NCBI RefSeq assembly: GCF_014836495.1
Contig: NZ_JACSQT010000012.1
Location: 1 to 64,000, forward strand
Direction of reading: 5' to 3'
From: Cytobacillus stercorigallinarum
GTDB lineage: Bacteria; Bacillota; Bacilli; Bacillales; Cytobacillaceae
Length of the DNA stretch: 64,000 bases
Part shown: in pieces, positions 19,761-29,195 of the stretch
Layout: the number at the start of each line of letters is the position of its first letter
Numbering within the stretch: the first letter of the stretch is position 1
Position numbers and translations under genes: made by a program
Notes under the pieces: generated by a model
Database searches by the model: none
Told to the model about the DNA's origin: nothing
Seen by the model: the letters and a program-made list of their open reading frames with translations, nothing else

Positions 19761-21536
19761 TCACATTGCCTCCACCTGCCTCTGTAACAGTTGACTAAAT
19801 AACTGGTTCTTATCTTTAGATAATTGAACAAATTCTCCGACTTGAACAACTTTACCTTCATCTAACACGATGACCTGATCAGCATCTCTAATAGTAGAGA
19901 GGCGATGAGCAATTACGATGATTGTCATTTTTCCTTTTAATTGTTCAATACTCTCCTGAATGTTCTTTTCATTTTCCGTATCTAAACTACTCGTTGCTTC
20001 ATCAAGTATAAGAATTAATGGATCTTTCAAAATAACTCTTGCTAAAACAAGCCGCTGCTTCTCACCACCAGATAACTTTATTCCTCGATCGCCAATATAA
20101 GTTTCTAAAGATTCAGGTAATTTTTTTACAAAATCAGCTGCTGAAGCAAAGGTCAAGGCCTGCCATATTTCTTGATCTGTCGCATTCGGGCAAAGGAGTA
20201 GCAAGTTTTCTCTAATCGTACCGTTAAATAAGAATGGCTCTTGAGAGACATACCCAATGCTTTGTCTTAATAGGGCAAGCGAATGATTGCTAATCTTTTG
20301 TCCATCAATATACAATGTGCCTTCCTGTGGTTGGTTTAAGCCCATCAGTAAATCCACGAATGTACTTTTACCCGCCCCTGATTTGCCGACAATCGCTGTC
20401 ATCTTTTTTGATGGGATCGTTACATTAATATCCTTTAAGGCATACTTCTCTTTGACGTAGCGAAAAGAAACCTGTTGATAGGTAATACTGTCCTCTAAGG
20501 TGAGTTTTTCCTCTGATAAGAGAAGTTCCTCCCGAGCTTGTTTACATTCACTCTGTAATAATTTTACCGCTTTAAAAGATGGGATAGCTGTTGCTATTTG
20601 TTCTAAAGAGGATTGAATACCTGCAACTCTCGGCCAAAGGCGAGAAAATATAACAATAATGAGTAATAGTGTGGCTGATTGTGCTTGAAATAATTGAATA
20701 GATAGATAGACAAAGGCCGCGATAAATACAGCTAATGAAATTTTATAATTTAACTGCGAACGTAATCTCGTATTCATATAATTCACTTGTTCTTCTTGCA
20801 TTTGATGCGTCATTTCACCAGCCCAACGTAATTGTGCTGCTTCTAAATGGTTAGATTTAATTTCTTTGATTCCCCCTAATTGGTCTGTTATTCCTGCTAA
20901 GAATTTTTTACCTAATGTATAGTTTTGTTTACCGAAGGCTTGTGTCATCTTCAGATATTTCCTGTTCATATAAATGGCCACCAGGCCGAGCAAAAGAACA
21001 AAGCATGTAATATACGGGGAAAGAATAAACGCCATGCCAATTTGCACGAAAGCGAAAATCAGATTTGTACATAATTGTAAAATAGATCTCGTGCCACCAC
21101 TTGTTTTAGCAATCTCGGTTAGCACTGTATGGATTAAATCAGAACTGCTTTTTTTCAGAAAAAAAGACCAATTACTCAACAATATGTCCTGATAGATACT
21201 CATGCGTAAATGTGTCAAAAATCCCATTTGGATGCGCGTATGCTTGATCATCACAGCTTTTTCAATGAGATGATGAACAGCTACAATAACGACAAAAATC
21301 AGTAAAATCAATGGCAGTACGACACTAGATGGTACATATTCGAATAAGGAATAAGCGGATAAAAAAGAGTTTTCTAAGCCGAAATCGACCATGCCCGTAA
21401 AATGGATTAATGGAATCAGTAAAAGGATAGCTAATCCATCTAAGAGACTGACAATTGTAACTGCTATTAAGCTAGCGAATAGTCTCCAGCCAGCATATTG
21501 GTAAACTTGTTTTAAAAAATAGACAATATCCTTCAA
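19761..21536 (-). CDS. ABC exporter (membrane-ATPase fusion), probable lasso/RiPP exporter
   Basis: Length 591 residues: an N-terminal type I exporter membrane domain (about 1-320, six helices starting LFASLIAVTIVSLLDGLAILLLIPLIHF) and a C-terminal ATPase with Walker A GKSGAGKST, Q-loop YVSQEPF, signature LSGGEKQR and Walker B LILILDEATSSLD. No C39 peptidase domain is fused. Half-transporters of this design export lasso peptides (the D protein). The lasso enzyme operon at 48-53 kb lacks an exporter, while this one precedes a paeninodin-like precursor. The start is TTG after AAGGAGTGG. GTTCTTT and GTTCGTT motifs lie in its upstream region. Confidence 0.8.
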   Translation of the reverse strand: MKDIVYFLKQVYQYAGWRLFASLIAVTIVSLLDGLAILLLIPLIHFTGMVDFGLENSFLSAYSLFEYVPSSVVLPLILLIFVVIVAVHHLIEKAVMIKHTRIQMGFLTHLRMSIYQDILLSNWSFFLKKSSSDLIHTVLTEIAKTSGGTRSILQLCTNLIFAFVQIGMAFILSPYITCFVLLLGLVAIYMNRKYLKMTQAFGKQNYTLGKKFLAGITDQLGGIKEIKSNHLEAAQLRWAGEMTHQMQEEQVNYMNTRLRSQLNYKISLAVFIAAFVYLSIQLFQAQSATLLLIIVIFSRLWPRVAGIQSSLEQIATAIPSFKAVKLLQSECKQAREELLLSEEKLTLEDSITYQQVSFRYVKEKYALKDINVTIPSKKMTAIVGKSGAGKSTFVDLLMGLNQPQEGTLYIDGQKISNHSLALLRQSIGYVSQEPFLFNGTIRENLLLLCPNATDQEIWQALTFASAADFVKKLPESLETYIGDRGIKLSGGEKQRLVLARVILKDPLILILDEATSSLDTENEKNIQESIEQLKGKMTIIVIAHRLSTIRDADQVIVLDEGKVVQVGEFVQLSKDKNQLFSQLLQRQVEAM

Positions 21537-21771
21537 GAAACCACTCCTTAATCCAAAAAGAACATTTTCATTCTATATAACGAACTACTATCAATTTACC
21601 ATGATTCACCACTAAACGTCAATAAAATTTAGGTTAAACGAACTATGTTTAATTACCTTCACAATGGTTGATGCTGACTTTCTAATCTACAGGATGATTA
21701 AACAGAAATATATAGTAAAAAAGCGACAGTACGCGCATAAGATAACCTATCTAGAGAAGGAGGCGAGAAAA

Positions 21772-24700
21772 ATGATATTTATTATCAAAGATTATTTCGA
21801 AAATAATGCATCAACGAGTAAGCATTACGATACTGCGATGATACGTATAAAGTTAACCAATTTACATCCAACCACATCGTTGTCATTTATCATCCACAAC
21901 ATCACGGTTACTGTTAAGGCAAATGAAACATTCGAGGGTAACTTTGCTCCATTTAATACACTCTCTGTGCAATCATCTGTCCCTTTTAGATGTTTTGTAA
22001 GTTCGTGGTTAAATAAAGACGAACTCATACATGAGCCTGAATCACCACCAGGAAATGTAGAAAACTTAACCATTCATCATGTAACTGCTACTAGCGTTAC
22101 GTTGCAATGGGACCCACCACTTTATCATGATGGAATTACCTCCTATAACATTTCTCAAAATGACCAATTTAGAGAGAATGTCGTCAATCCCTCTGTTACT
22201 TTAACTAACTTGTCGCCATCCACCTTTTACACTTTTACCGTACAAGCAAAAAATGAAGCAGGTCAAACCTCTACAGGGGTTAGTATTACCGTTACTACCT
22301 TAGAATTAGACGAAACACCACCTACTTTAACGGTGACACCTAGTGGAATTTTTTCACAAACACAAGAAATTACTATAACTGCAAGTGAACCAGCAACGAT
22401 TTATTATACTTTAAATGGAGAGGAACCCACTTCGACAAGCACGGTTTATAGAGATCCATTTATTATTACTGAGACCACAACCGTACAGGCTTACGCAGTG
22501 GATAATTCTGGAAACAAGAGTGCAATTCAATCTGCGTTATATCAAAAAATTGGCATTCAAACGGAAGGTATTATTCTTCATTATGACTTTACCAATCGTT
22601 CTGGTGAAACGAATAATTCTATTCGTGATACGATTCATGGGGTCGTTGCCTCCTTAATAGGTCTATCTCACGATGGTGTGAGCGATGGTTATGTGACAGA
22701 TCAAGGCTTATTAGTTAATCGCGAAGATTATGTAGAAATACCGACAAATGCCGACCCACTGAATCAACTCCTTACTTTTGAAAATGGATTAACCATTCAA
22801 ATGGCCAGCTTCAACACAAATGGATCGCACTGGAAAACAGTAGATGGGACATTCACAGCTGCCCGCTCAGATGTATTTATTCCGTATTTGACTACAACAG
22901 GTCAGCAAAACACCAGAGCCATTAATTCATATTGGTTTAAAGATGAACAAGGACAAAAGAAAAGTTATCCAGATTGGCTAAATCCTTTTGATTCACATGC
23001 GATTAATCTCTTTACGCTCAGATTGAACACCGATCAAACTGCCAGTCTTTTTATCAATGATGCGATCAATGATAATGGTCCAAGACCTGTACCTAATGAT
23101 TTTGCTAGCACCGTAAATGCACTCATTCAATCACCACTACAATTAAGAAAGGATTTTGTCGCGCATAATCAAGCATCTGAAACCATTGTTGCCTTCGCTA
23201 TTTATAATCGGGCATTAACGGATGAAGAAGTAAGAATCAATTATGACTATTATCAGCAAACAGAACAATTAATTGGTATTTCTGCTTTGCCACAAACAAT
23301 CACGTTAACAATTGGTGAAAGCCAAAGGTTATTTATTGAAGCCATTCCAAGTCAATTCACTTCAGACCTCACTCTTGATTTTCAAAGTAGCAATGAACAA
23401 ATAGTAGAAGTAGATAACAGAGGCCGTATAAAGGCATTAGCTGCTGGGCAAACATCCGTAAATGTAATGGCAACCTACCAAGAACATAGCTTTACGGCAA
23501 CTATTCCGATAGACGTGCAATTATCCCCCTCTCCCCCGCCATCTAATCGGACGATCACCGAGATTGTTATTAATAAGAAGAAGGAATCGATGGTTGTTGG
23601 TGAAGCGACTGTATTGATGGCAACTACTTTGTCAGAAGGATTACCTTTTGATGTGCTAAACGAGAATATTGTTTTCTGGGAAAGTGAGAATATCCAAATC
23701 GCCACAGTGCAATACGGAGTGGTCGAAGCACTTACGAGCGGTACAACGACCATAACTGCCTATGATAGCAGTAAAACAATCTCTGCAAGTTTCACTTTGA
23801 CTGTCTCTGAAAAAGCAGAAGAGCCGATTGAAGAAGACGACATTTTGTACGTGAATGCAGAACAATATGACATTCATTTAGATGGAACAAACGCTCTCGC
23901 AACAACTAACGGGATTCAAACAGCATTTGATGATGCCTTACTAGGTCTATATAAAAAAGTCATTTTTCCATACGGCGATTATTTAGTTAATCCAACTGTG
24001 AGAACATTGTTTCCTCCGTCCAATATCATCATTGATTTCAGTAATAGTAAGATTCAAATTGAAGCAAGTGCAAAAACAACAACAGGTTACAGAATGTTCT
24101 ACTTTACTAGTATTGAAAATACCAAACTCTTAAATACCCATATTTATGGTGAAAGAAATGATACAACTGTTGAAGACTCTACTGAAGGTTGCCTGAGTGT
24201 GCTCATTGATGATTGTAAAAATATTTCATTTGAATCTTGTACGTTTAATCAATCGCCAGGATTCAATTTCATCACTGGTACCATTCATAATCGTGAGCTT
24301 GGAGAAGTGAAAAGTGATACGGTTGTTAGCTGGTCACATTTTGAACCAGGAGATATAGATGATCAAGGTAACCCACGCACAGAAATAAAAAGCCATCGTT
24401 TTCGTTCATCTACTTATTTAAATGTTTCAGGACTAGGTAGTTATTATTTGTTCGGTTACACTCAAGGTTATCACGGGTTTCGTTATTTACGCTCGAGATT
24501 ATATTCTATATACTTTTACGATGAAAATTATCAATTCATTTCTTCCCAAACTTATAATCTTCAATTTTATAATTATGATAAGCCACAAGCGGCAAAATGG
24601 GTGAAAATTGTCATTTATCAAGAAGAGCCCCCTGCAGATGGCGATACTGACTTTAACGGCGCAGTCGCTTTCCTTCGTACCATTGGTATGCCTAGACAAT

Positions 24701-25164
24701 GCAAAATTAAGAACTGCCATTTTGAAGAAAATACCAGCACCGGGCTTGCGATGTGTGGTGGTCAAGAGTGGTTAATTGAAGGAAATACATTTGTTAATAA
24801 TAAAGGGCGGACACCAGGCTGTGACATTGATTGGGAAGATGGCTGGGATGCGATGGCTTTGGATGTTGTTAGATATAACCACTTTACTTCACCACTAGGT
24901 ATTATCTTAAGTGCTGGCAGCAGTTTAGCTCTTTACGAAAACGAATTTACTATGTCCACAATGAAAGCATGGGGAAGAACACAAAACTTTAGAATTTATA
25001 ATAATATTTTTATGGGTAAAGGGGCAATCACCAATGACTTTAGTACGCAGGCAGACTCCATTCTCGCCAGAAATATATTTACCGATGGTGCCGGGTTTAC
25101 GATTGGCAAACAACATGAGAATGGAGACTACCAAGTTCACACTTACCAGAATACTACTATTTAA
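21772..25164 (+). CDS. Multidomain FN3 / Ig-like / parallel beta-helix protein
   Basis: 1130 residues from the ATG at 21772, which follows AAGGAGGCGAG; a longer upstream frame has no such site. Domains: an all-beta N-terminal region (1-88), fibronectin III (about 91-177, VTLQWDPP, YNISQ), a chitobiase-C-terminal-like module (185-258, TIYYTLNGEEPT), a LamG-like region (265-500), two bacterial Ig-like group 2 modules (500-585 and 595-680), then a right-handed beta-helix (690-1130) with stacked asparagine-rich turns. No Sec signal peptide and no anchor are visible. Adhesion to or cleavage of polysaccharide is possible; it converges with the Wzx gene ending the eps operon. Confidence 0.7.
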   Translation: MIFIIKDYFENNASTSKHYDTAMIRIKLTNLHPTTSLSFIIHNITVTVKANETFEGNFAPFNTLSVQSSVPFRCFVSSWLNKDELIHEPESPPGNVENLTIHHVTATSVTLQWDPPLYHDGITSYNISQNDQFRENVVNPSVTLTNLSPSTFYTFTVQAKNEAGQTSTGVSITVTTLELDETPPTLTVTPSGIFSQTQEITITASEPATIYYTLNGEEPTSTSTVYRDPFIITETTTVQAYAVDNSGNKSAIQSALYQKIGIQTEGIILHYDFTNRSGETNNSIRDTIHGVVASLIGLSHDGVSDGYVTDQGLLVNREDYVEIPTNADPLNQLLTFENGLTIQMASFNTNGSHWKTVDGTFTAARSDVFIPYLTTTGQQNTRAINSYWFKDEQGQKKSYPDWLNPFDSHAINLFTLRLNTDQTASLFINDAINDNGPRPVPNDFASTVNALIQSPLQLRKDFVAHNQASETIVAFAIYNRALTDEEVRINYDYYQQTEQLIGISALPQTITLTIGESQRLFIEAIPSQFTSDLTLDFQSSNEQIVEVDNRGRIKALAAGQTSVNVMATYQEHSFTATIPIDVQLSPSPPPSNRTITEIVINKKKESMVVGEATVLMATTLSEGLPFDVLNENIVFWESENIQIATVQYGVVEALTSGTTTITAYDSSKTISASFTLTVSEKAEEPIEEDDILYVNAEQYDIHLDGTNALATTNGIQTAFDDALLGLYKKVIFPYGDYLVNPTVRTLFPPSNIIIDFSNSKIQIEASAKTTTGYRMFYFTSIENTKLLNTHIYGERNDTTVEDSTEGCLSVLIDDCKNISFESCTFNQSPGFNFITGTIHNRELGEVKSDTVVSWSHFEPGDIDDQGNPRTEIKSHRFRSSTYLNVSGLGSYYLFGYTQGYHGFRYLRSRLYSIYFYDENYQFISSQTYNLQFYNYDKPQAAKWVKIVIYQEEPPADGDTDFNGAVAFLRTIGMPRQCKIKNCHFEENTSTGLAMCGGQEWLIEGNTFVNNKGRTPGCDIDWEDGWDAMALDVVRYNHFTSPLGIILSAGSSLALYENEFTMSTMKAWGRTQNFRIYNNIFMGKGAITNDFSTQADSILARNIFTDGAGFTIGKQHENGDYQVHTYQNTTI

Positions 25165-25213
25165 AATCACGTACAGGACTAGTCAAGAATATTCACCTAA
25201 ATTAATTGCTGTC

Positions 25214-26761
25214 TTAAGAAGAAAGCATTCTTTCTCTTCGCTTCGCTTGCAAGCGTCTTAGTAAAGTCAAAACCATTTTTAAAATATATTGGAATTCTTC
25301 CGTACGGTAAAATACGAGTATATATATTATATTAGGCAGCACTAAACTGACAAATAAGTAAATAAGAAAAGTAGCAAAACTGACAGGAGCAAACTGTATA
25401 AGAATGATTTTCGTTAATAAATAAGCTACCAATCCTATCAACATAAGAGATAAATAAGATGTAAAATATTGTCTTACTGGTAGCTTAAATAATTTTTTAT
25501 ATACCACATAAGGGGTAAACCAAAACGGAACGAAAAGCGCACTAAGGAAATGCCCTAAAAATATGCCTGAAATCCCTAAAAATTGTACAAGGACAAGTGC
25601 AAATAGTAAGCTGATTCCTGCTTGTACTAGCGGTGCATATTGATCTTCTCGAAATAAACCTGCTGTTGTTTTTATTGCCGATATGGAATTTCGCATGCCA
25701 CGTTCATAGAACGTCAATAATAGAATGATGAGTAACGCTTCTTGATTAAACAAGAAATCGCTTCCGAGCCAGATGTTTATAAACGGCTCCAATGTAAATG
25801 CCAAAACAATTGTTAACGAAGAATACAGCCAAAAATTAACTAAACGATAACATTTATAAATCGCTATGATCTTCCCCATAGATTCATTAGCTACGAGATT
25901 GCCAACACTATGATACACATTGCTAAACACCTGGTTAATAAACGTACGAGCAATATCAATAATCATTTTATAATTCGAATAAATCCCAACAGCCACTAAG
26001 CTAACAAAAGAGGCAATCAGAAGATGCTCTGTTCCGAATAATAAATAGTTTCCTATGTTTTGGATGACAATTGCCTTCACATTAGTAGTGATTTGTCCCT
26101 TTGTTATTTCATCTAATTTACCCTCTACCTTCTCGCGCAAATACGGGTACATTCGATTGACCATCACCGCAAGGATAATGGAATTGGCAATTGTAATAAC
26201 ACTATCAATTATTAAATAAAGTAAATAATTTTGCGTATAAGATAAAATCGCTATTTTCATTACAGCCGTTACTATCGATGAAACCGTGTAAACAGCTGTA
26301 ACAATATAACCACGCTGGGCGACATTCAGAAATGAATTTTTATGAATATAAAAATAGGGAGCAACTGTATTAAGCAAAAAGATAAAGTAAATGAGTTCTA
26401 CATCTTCAACATTCGCCCCTTTGACAAAAAAATCAAGAAACGGAAAAAGCAATAAACCGAGTACGAAGACAATGGCTGCAATAACCATATACGCTTGGCG
26501 ATAAAATTTCATAAGAATGCGGATTTTCATATAATCATTGTCCGCAACAGGTTTATATAAACTGTACATAATGCTAGCACCTAGACCTGCTTCAGCGAGT
26601 GTAAGCATCGCTAAAAGATTCGTAAACAAACCATTAATGCCTAAATATTCTACACCTAATGTTTGGATAAAAATCGTTCTTGATAAGAAGCTTAACATGG
26701 TGATAATCAATTGATTGGTTAAACCTGCTGTTATATTAATTAGAGAGTAGCGTGATCTCAT
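25214..26761 (-). CDS. Polysaccharide flippase (Wzx/EpsK type)
   Basis: This 515-residue protein has about 14 membrane helices and the MOP-superfamily flippase pattern: SLINITAGLTNQLIITMLSFLSRTIFIQTLGVEYLGINGLFTNLLAMLTLAEAGLGASIMYSLYKPVA at the start. It would move lipid-linked exopolysaccharide repeat units across the membrane. It is the last gene of the eps operon, in the place of epsK. The C-terminus is basic (LLRRLQAKRRER). It ends 50 bases from the convergent beta-helix gene. Confidence 0.85.
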   Translation of the reverse strand: MRSRYSLINITAGLTNQLIITMLSFLSRTIFIQTLGVEYLGINGLFTNLLAMLTLAEAGLGASIMYSLYKPVADNDYMKIRILMKFYRQAYMVIAAIVFVLGLLLFPFLDFFVKGANVEDVELIYFIFLLNTVAPYFYIHKNSFLNVAQRGYIVTAVYTVSSIVTAVMKIAILSYTQNYLLYLIIDSVITIANSIILAVMVNRMYPYLREKVEGKLDEITKGQITTNVKAIVIQNIGNYLLFGTEHLLIASFVSLVAVGIYSNYKMIIDIARTFINQVFSNVYHSVGNLVANESMGKIIAIYKCYRLVNFWLYSSLTIVLAFTLEPFINIWLGSDFLFNQEALLIILLLTFYERGMRNSISAIKTTAGLFREDQYAPLVQAGISLLFALVLVQFLGISGIFLGHFLSALFVPFWFTPYVVYKKLFKLPVRQYFTSYLSLMLIGLVAYLLTKIILIQFAPVSFATFLIYLFVSLVLPNIIYILVFYRTEEFQYILKMVLTLLRRLQAKRRERMLSS

Positions 26762-26796
26762 TTTGTCCCCTTCTCACTTTTCTTTGTTCACACCCA

Positions 26797-27984
26797 TTAG
26801 CTCACAGCCTGTCTATCTTTCTTTGCTTCCTGATACCTTCTTTTTTCTGCCAATAACCTTAGCGTCATCCCTTGCGTAAACGGAAGGATATCAAACAATT
26901 GGGAATAAACGCCAATATCCTTTGTGTCTCCTTGTGAGAAGTCAATCGCTCCCGTTCTCCTTGTTACCTTCATCAAATAGTGAATGGCTCTATCTCTACC
27001 TTGGCAACATTGTTCAGCAATCTCATCAATATAAGCAGCATGAGCTAAGAAATATCCTAATGTCGCCGTGGTCGAAGAATCCGCTCTCGCTTCCTTTCTA
27101 GTCATTAACCAATTCCAGGCACCAGAGTCTTGTTGGAAACGCAAGATGACCCTTGCCAATTGTGTTATCCTATTCTCTAATTCTTGTTTATAAGGATGAT
27201 GATTCGGTAACTCCTGCCACGAATCAATCACACCCAGCGCTAACCATGCCATCCCTCGTCCCCATCCGTATAGTCCAGTGCCTACCTTTGAATTTATCTG
27301 ATAAGCATGGGCCGGTAACGCTATCTGACTACTCATCCCATGAGTAAAGAAAGATTCTATTTGATGAATCGCAAGGTCGATGCATTCCGGCTTATTATTT
27401 TTCACACCGTAAGTAATCAAAAAAGGACAAATAAAACCAATCGTATCGACGTAACGATAGGCTGCCATCGACTTTCTATATATGACAGTTCCATCCTCCC
27501 CAATATGCGCTTGAATCACTTGCCACATTCTATCCATTGCTTGCTTATAACACTCATCATTTTGCCTATTATGTTTTAGCATTGCATAGGCAAAGATGGC
27601 ACCGTCAATATGTTGTGGATATGTTTCCCAATCGCCAGAGGGAGTGATTTTTTTGTTGATAGAACGGTGGACCTCTACTGTAAACTGAGGTGATGGTAGT
27701 GCCAATAACAGAGCTGCCTCTTGCCAATATTGAATCTCGCCTCTTGTATATTGACCTTTGATGATATCTAAAGCTACCCATCGCTTTTGGTCGGTTAAAG
27801 GTACTTTCGGTGTTCGTTTTAACCAACGCGTGGCTTTAGTGAGGATATGTTTTTCCCAATCGTATTCATCTTCATATTTGCCAAAATGAATCCGCGAAAA
27901 CCAAGTTTTAAATATAAGAAATAAATCCAAACCGATTGCTCCAACCAAAATCAGTGTGAAAAAGGCCAATACCCATATAATCAT
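26797..27984 (-). CDS. Membrane-anchored GH88/GH105-like glycoside hydrolase
   Basis: 395 residues: an N-terminal membrane anchor (residues 2-27, VLAFFTLILVGAIGLDLFLIF) and an alpha/alpha-barrel resembling unsaturated glycuronyl/rhamnogalacturonyl hydrolases, with HIDGAIFAYAMLKH, TIGFICPFLITYG, YGWGRGMAWLALGVIDSW and SSTTATLGYFLAHAAY. It may trim or edit exopolysaccharide at the outer membrane face. This gene type is not part of the B. subtilis eps set. It sits 12 bases after the preceding glycosyltransferase gene. Confidence 0.75.
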   Translation of the reverse strand: MIIWVLAFFTLILVGAIGLDLFLIFKTWFSRIHFGKYEDEYDWEKHILTKATRWLKRTPKVPLTDQKRWVALDIIKGQYTRGEIQYWQEAALLLALPSPQFTVEVHRSINKKITPSGDWETYPQHIDGAIFAYAMLKHNRQNDECYKQAMDRMWQVIQAHIGEDGTVIYRKSMAAYRYVDTIGFICPFLITYGVKNNKPECIDLAIHQIESFFTHGMSSQIALPAHAYQINSKVGTGLYGWGRGMAWLALGVIDSWQELPNHHPYKQELENRITQLARVILRFQQDSGAWNWLMTRKEARADSSTTATLGYFLAHAAYIDEIAEQCCQGRDRAIHYLMKVTRRTGAIDFSQGDTKDIGVYSQLFDILPFTQGMTLRLLAEKRRYQEAKKDRQAVS

Positions 27985-27995
27985 TAAAGATTCGC

Positions 27996-29183
27996 CTACC
28001 CTACTTTTATATATTGGTAAAAACGCATGATTTCGTCTTCTGTTCCAAGTTTCTCTTTCCTTAGTCCCTCAATTAATTGATGCTGTAGAGATTCATCTGC
28101 AAATAATTGGACAATCGAATCTGCAAGCGACTCGGCTGTCATATTTGCAATTAAACCGGTCTGTCCATGAATAATTTGATCGCCTGATGTGCTATAATTT
28201 GTGACGATCACTGGTTTGTACAATATTTTTGCTTCCTCAACAGCTATTGCCTTTCCTTCAAATCGCGAAGGCTGTATATATGCATCTGCCCAGCGAATAT
28301 ATGGATAAGGATTCTCCTTTACACCAATAAATTTCACTTGTTCTTCTAATTGATACTTTCTTGAAAGCTGGATTAAACTCTCTCTTTCGCTTCCTTCTCC
28401 CAAGATGAGCCAAAGAAAGGGCACCCCTTTTTTCTTCAGTAAGGCAGCTGTTTCTAAAGCTAAGTCAAAACCTTTTTGTCGATGTAATCGGCCGATAGAT
28501 AAAAGCTTCAATCCTTGAAATGGTAAAGGCATCTCATTCATAGATAGCGTGTGAATAGTCGATTTAGATAAAATATTTTGGATGACTTTTATTTTCTGTT
28601 GATGTTCCGGAAATTCTTGACGTAATACTTCTGCACAGGACTCTGACACTGTCATAATACTGTCCAACTGCTGAAAGTATGGAAGGTCCAACGTTTTATC
28701 CATACCCATTTGTTTGTAATCATTATGGACAAACCCTATTTTCCGCTTCGCTCTTACCTTTTCTAGACAAAAATAAATAGGATTCTTTTCTAAGAATCCT
28801 ATGGCAACATCGTATTCTTTTTTTACATTAGATAAGCATGTAGATATATATTTCCACACTTTTTGTTCACAAACAGCTCCATTTTTTTCTGTTCTAAAAA
28901 TACGTGCTGCTTTTATACGCGAGATGGCGAGATCGAATCTTCGGGATGAAATAGCTTTTAACACATTATCGAGGAATCTGCCATCAAAGTAACGAAATTC
29001 CTCTAGTTCATTTAATATGGCTACTTCATTTGGCACGATATTCAAAAATTCGCCTTCCTTTTTAAATAATAGCAAGTCCACCGCATATTTTTTATAGTCA
29101 ATGGCGTGTAATAATGAGATAAGCGCTTTTTCTGCACCGCCACATTGGAGGTTATTCATTACAAAGAGTAGTTTTGTTTTCAT
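27996..29183 (-). CDS. Family 4 glycosyltransferase
   Basis: A 395-residue GT-B protein: N-terminal LLFVMNNLQCGGAEKALISLLHAIDY, then the donor-binding half LLSIGRLHRQKGFDLALETAALL, LGEGSERESL and the E-x7-E motif in PSRFEGKAIAVEEAKILYKPVIVTN. It would add one sugar to the exopolysaccharide unit on the cytoplasmic face. It is clearly paralogous to the next upstream gene (29196-30374) and to 32599-33792. Confidence 0.85.
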   Translation of the reverse strand: MKTKLLFVMNNLQCGGAEKALISLLHAIDYKKYAVDLLLFKKEGEFLNIVPNEVAILNELEEFRYFDGRFLDNVLKAISSRRFDLAISRIKAARIFRTEKNGAVCEQKVWKYISTCLSNVKKEYDVAIGFLEKNPIYFCLEKVRAKRKIGFVHNDYKQMGMDKTLDLPYFQQLDSIMTVSESCAEVLRQEFPEHQQKIKVIQNILSKSTIHTLSMNEMPLPFQGLKLLSIGRLHRQKGFDLALETAALLKKKGVPFLWLILGEGSERESLIQLSRKYQLEEQVKFIGVKENPYPYIRWADAYIQPSRFEGKAIAVEEAKILYKPVIVTNYSTSGDQIIHGQTGLIANMTAESLADSIVQLFADESLQHQLIEGLRKEKLGTEDEIMRFYQYIKVG

Positions 29184-29195
29184 TCTTATACTCCC

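Noticed and set aside
25195-25262. CGCTTGCAAGCG and GAAGAAAG/CTTTCTTC inverted repeats at the end of the flippase gene as an operon terminator
   Set aside because: They are short, partly inside the coding sequence and not followed by a T run on the minus strand.
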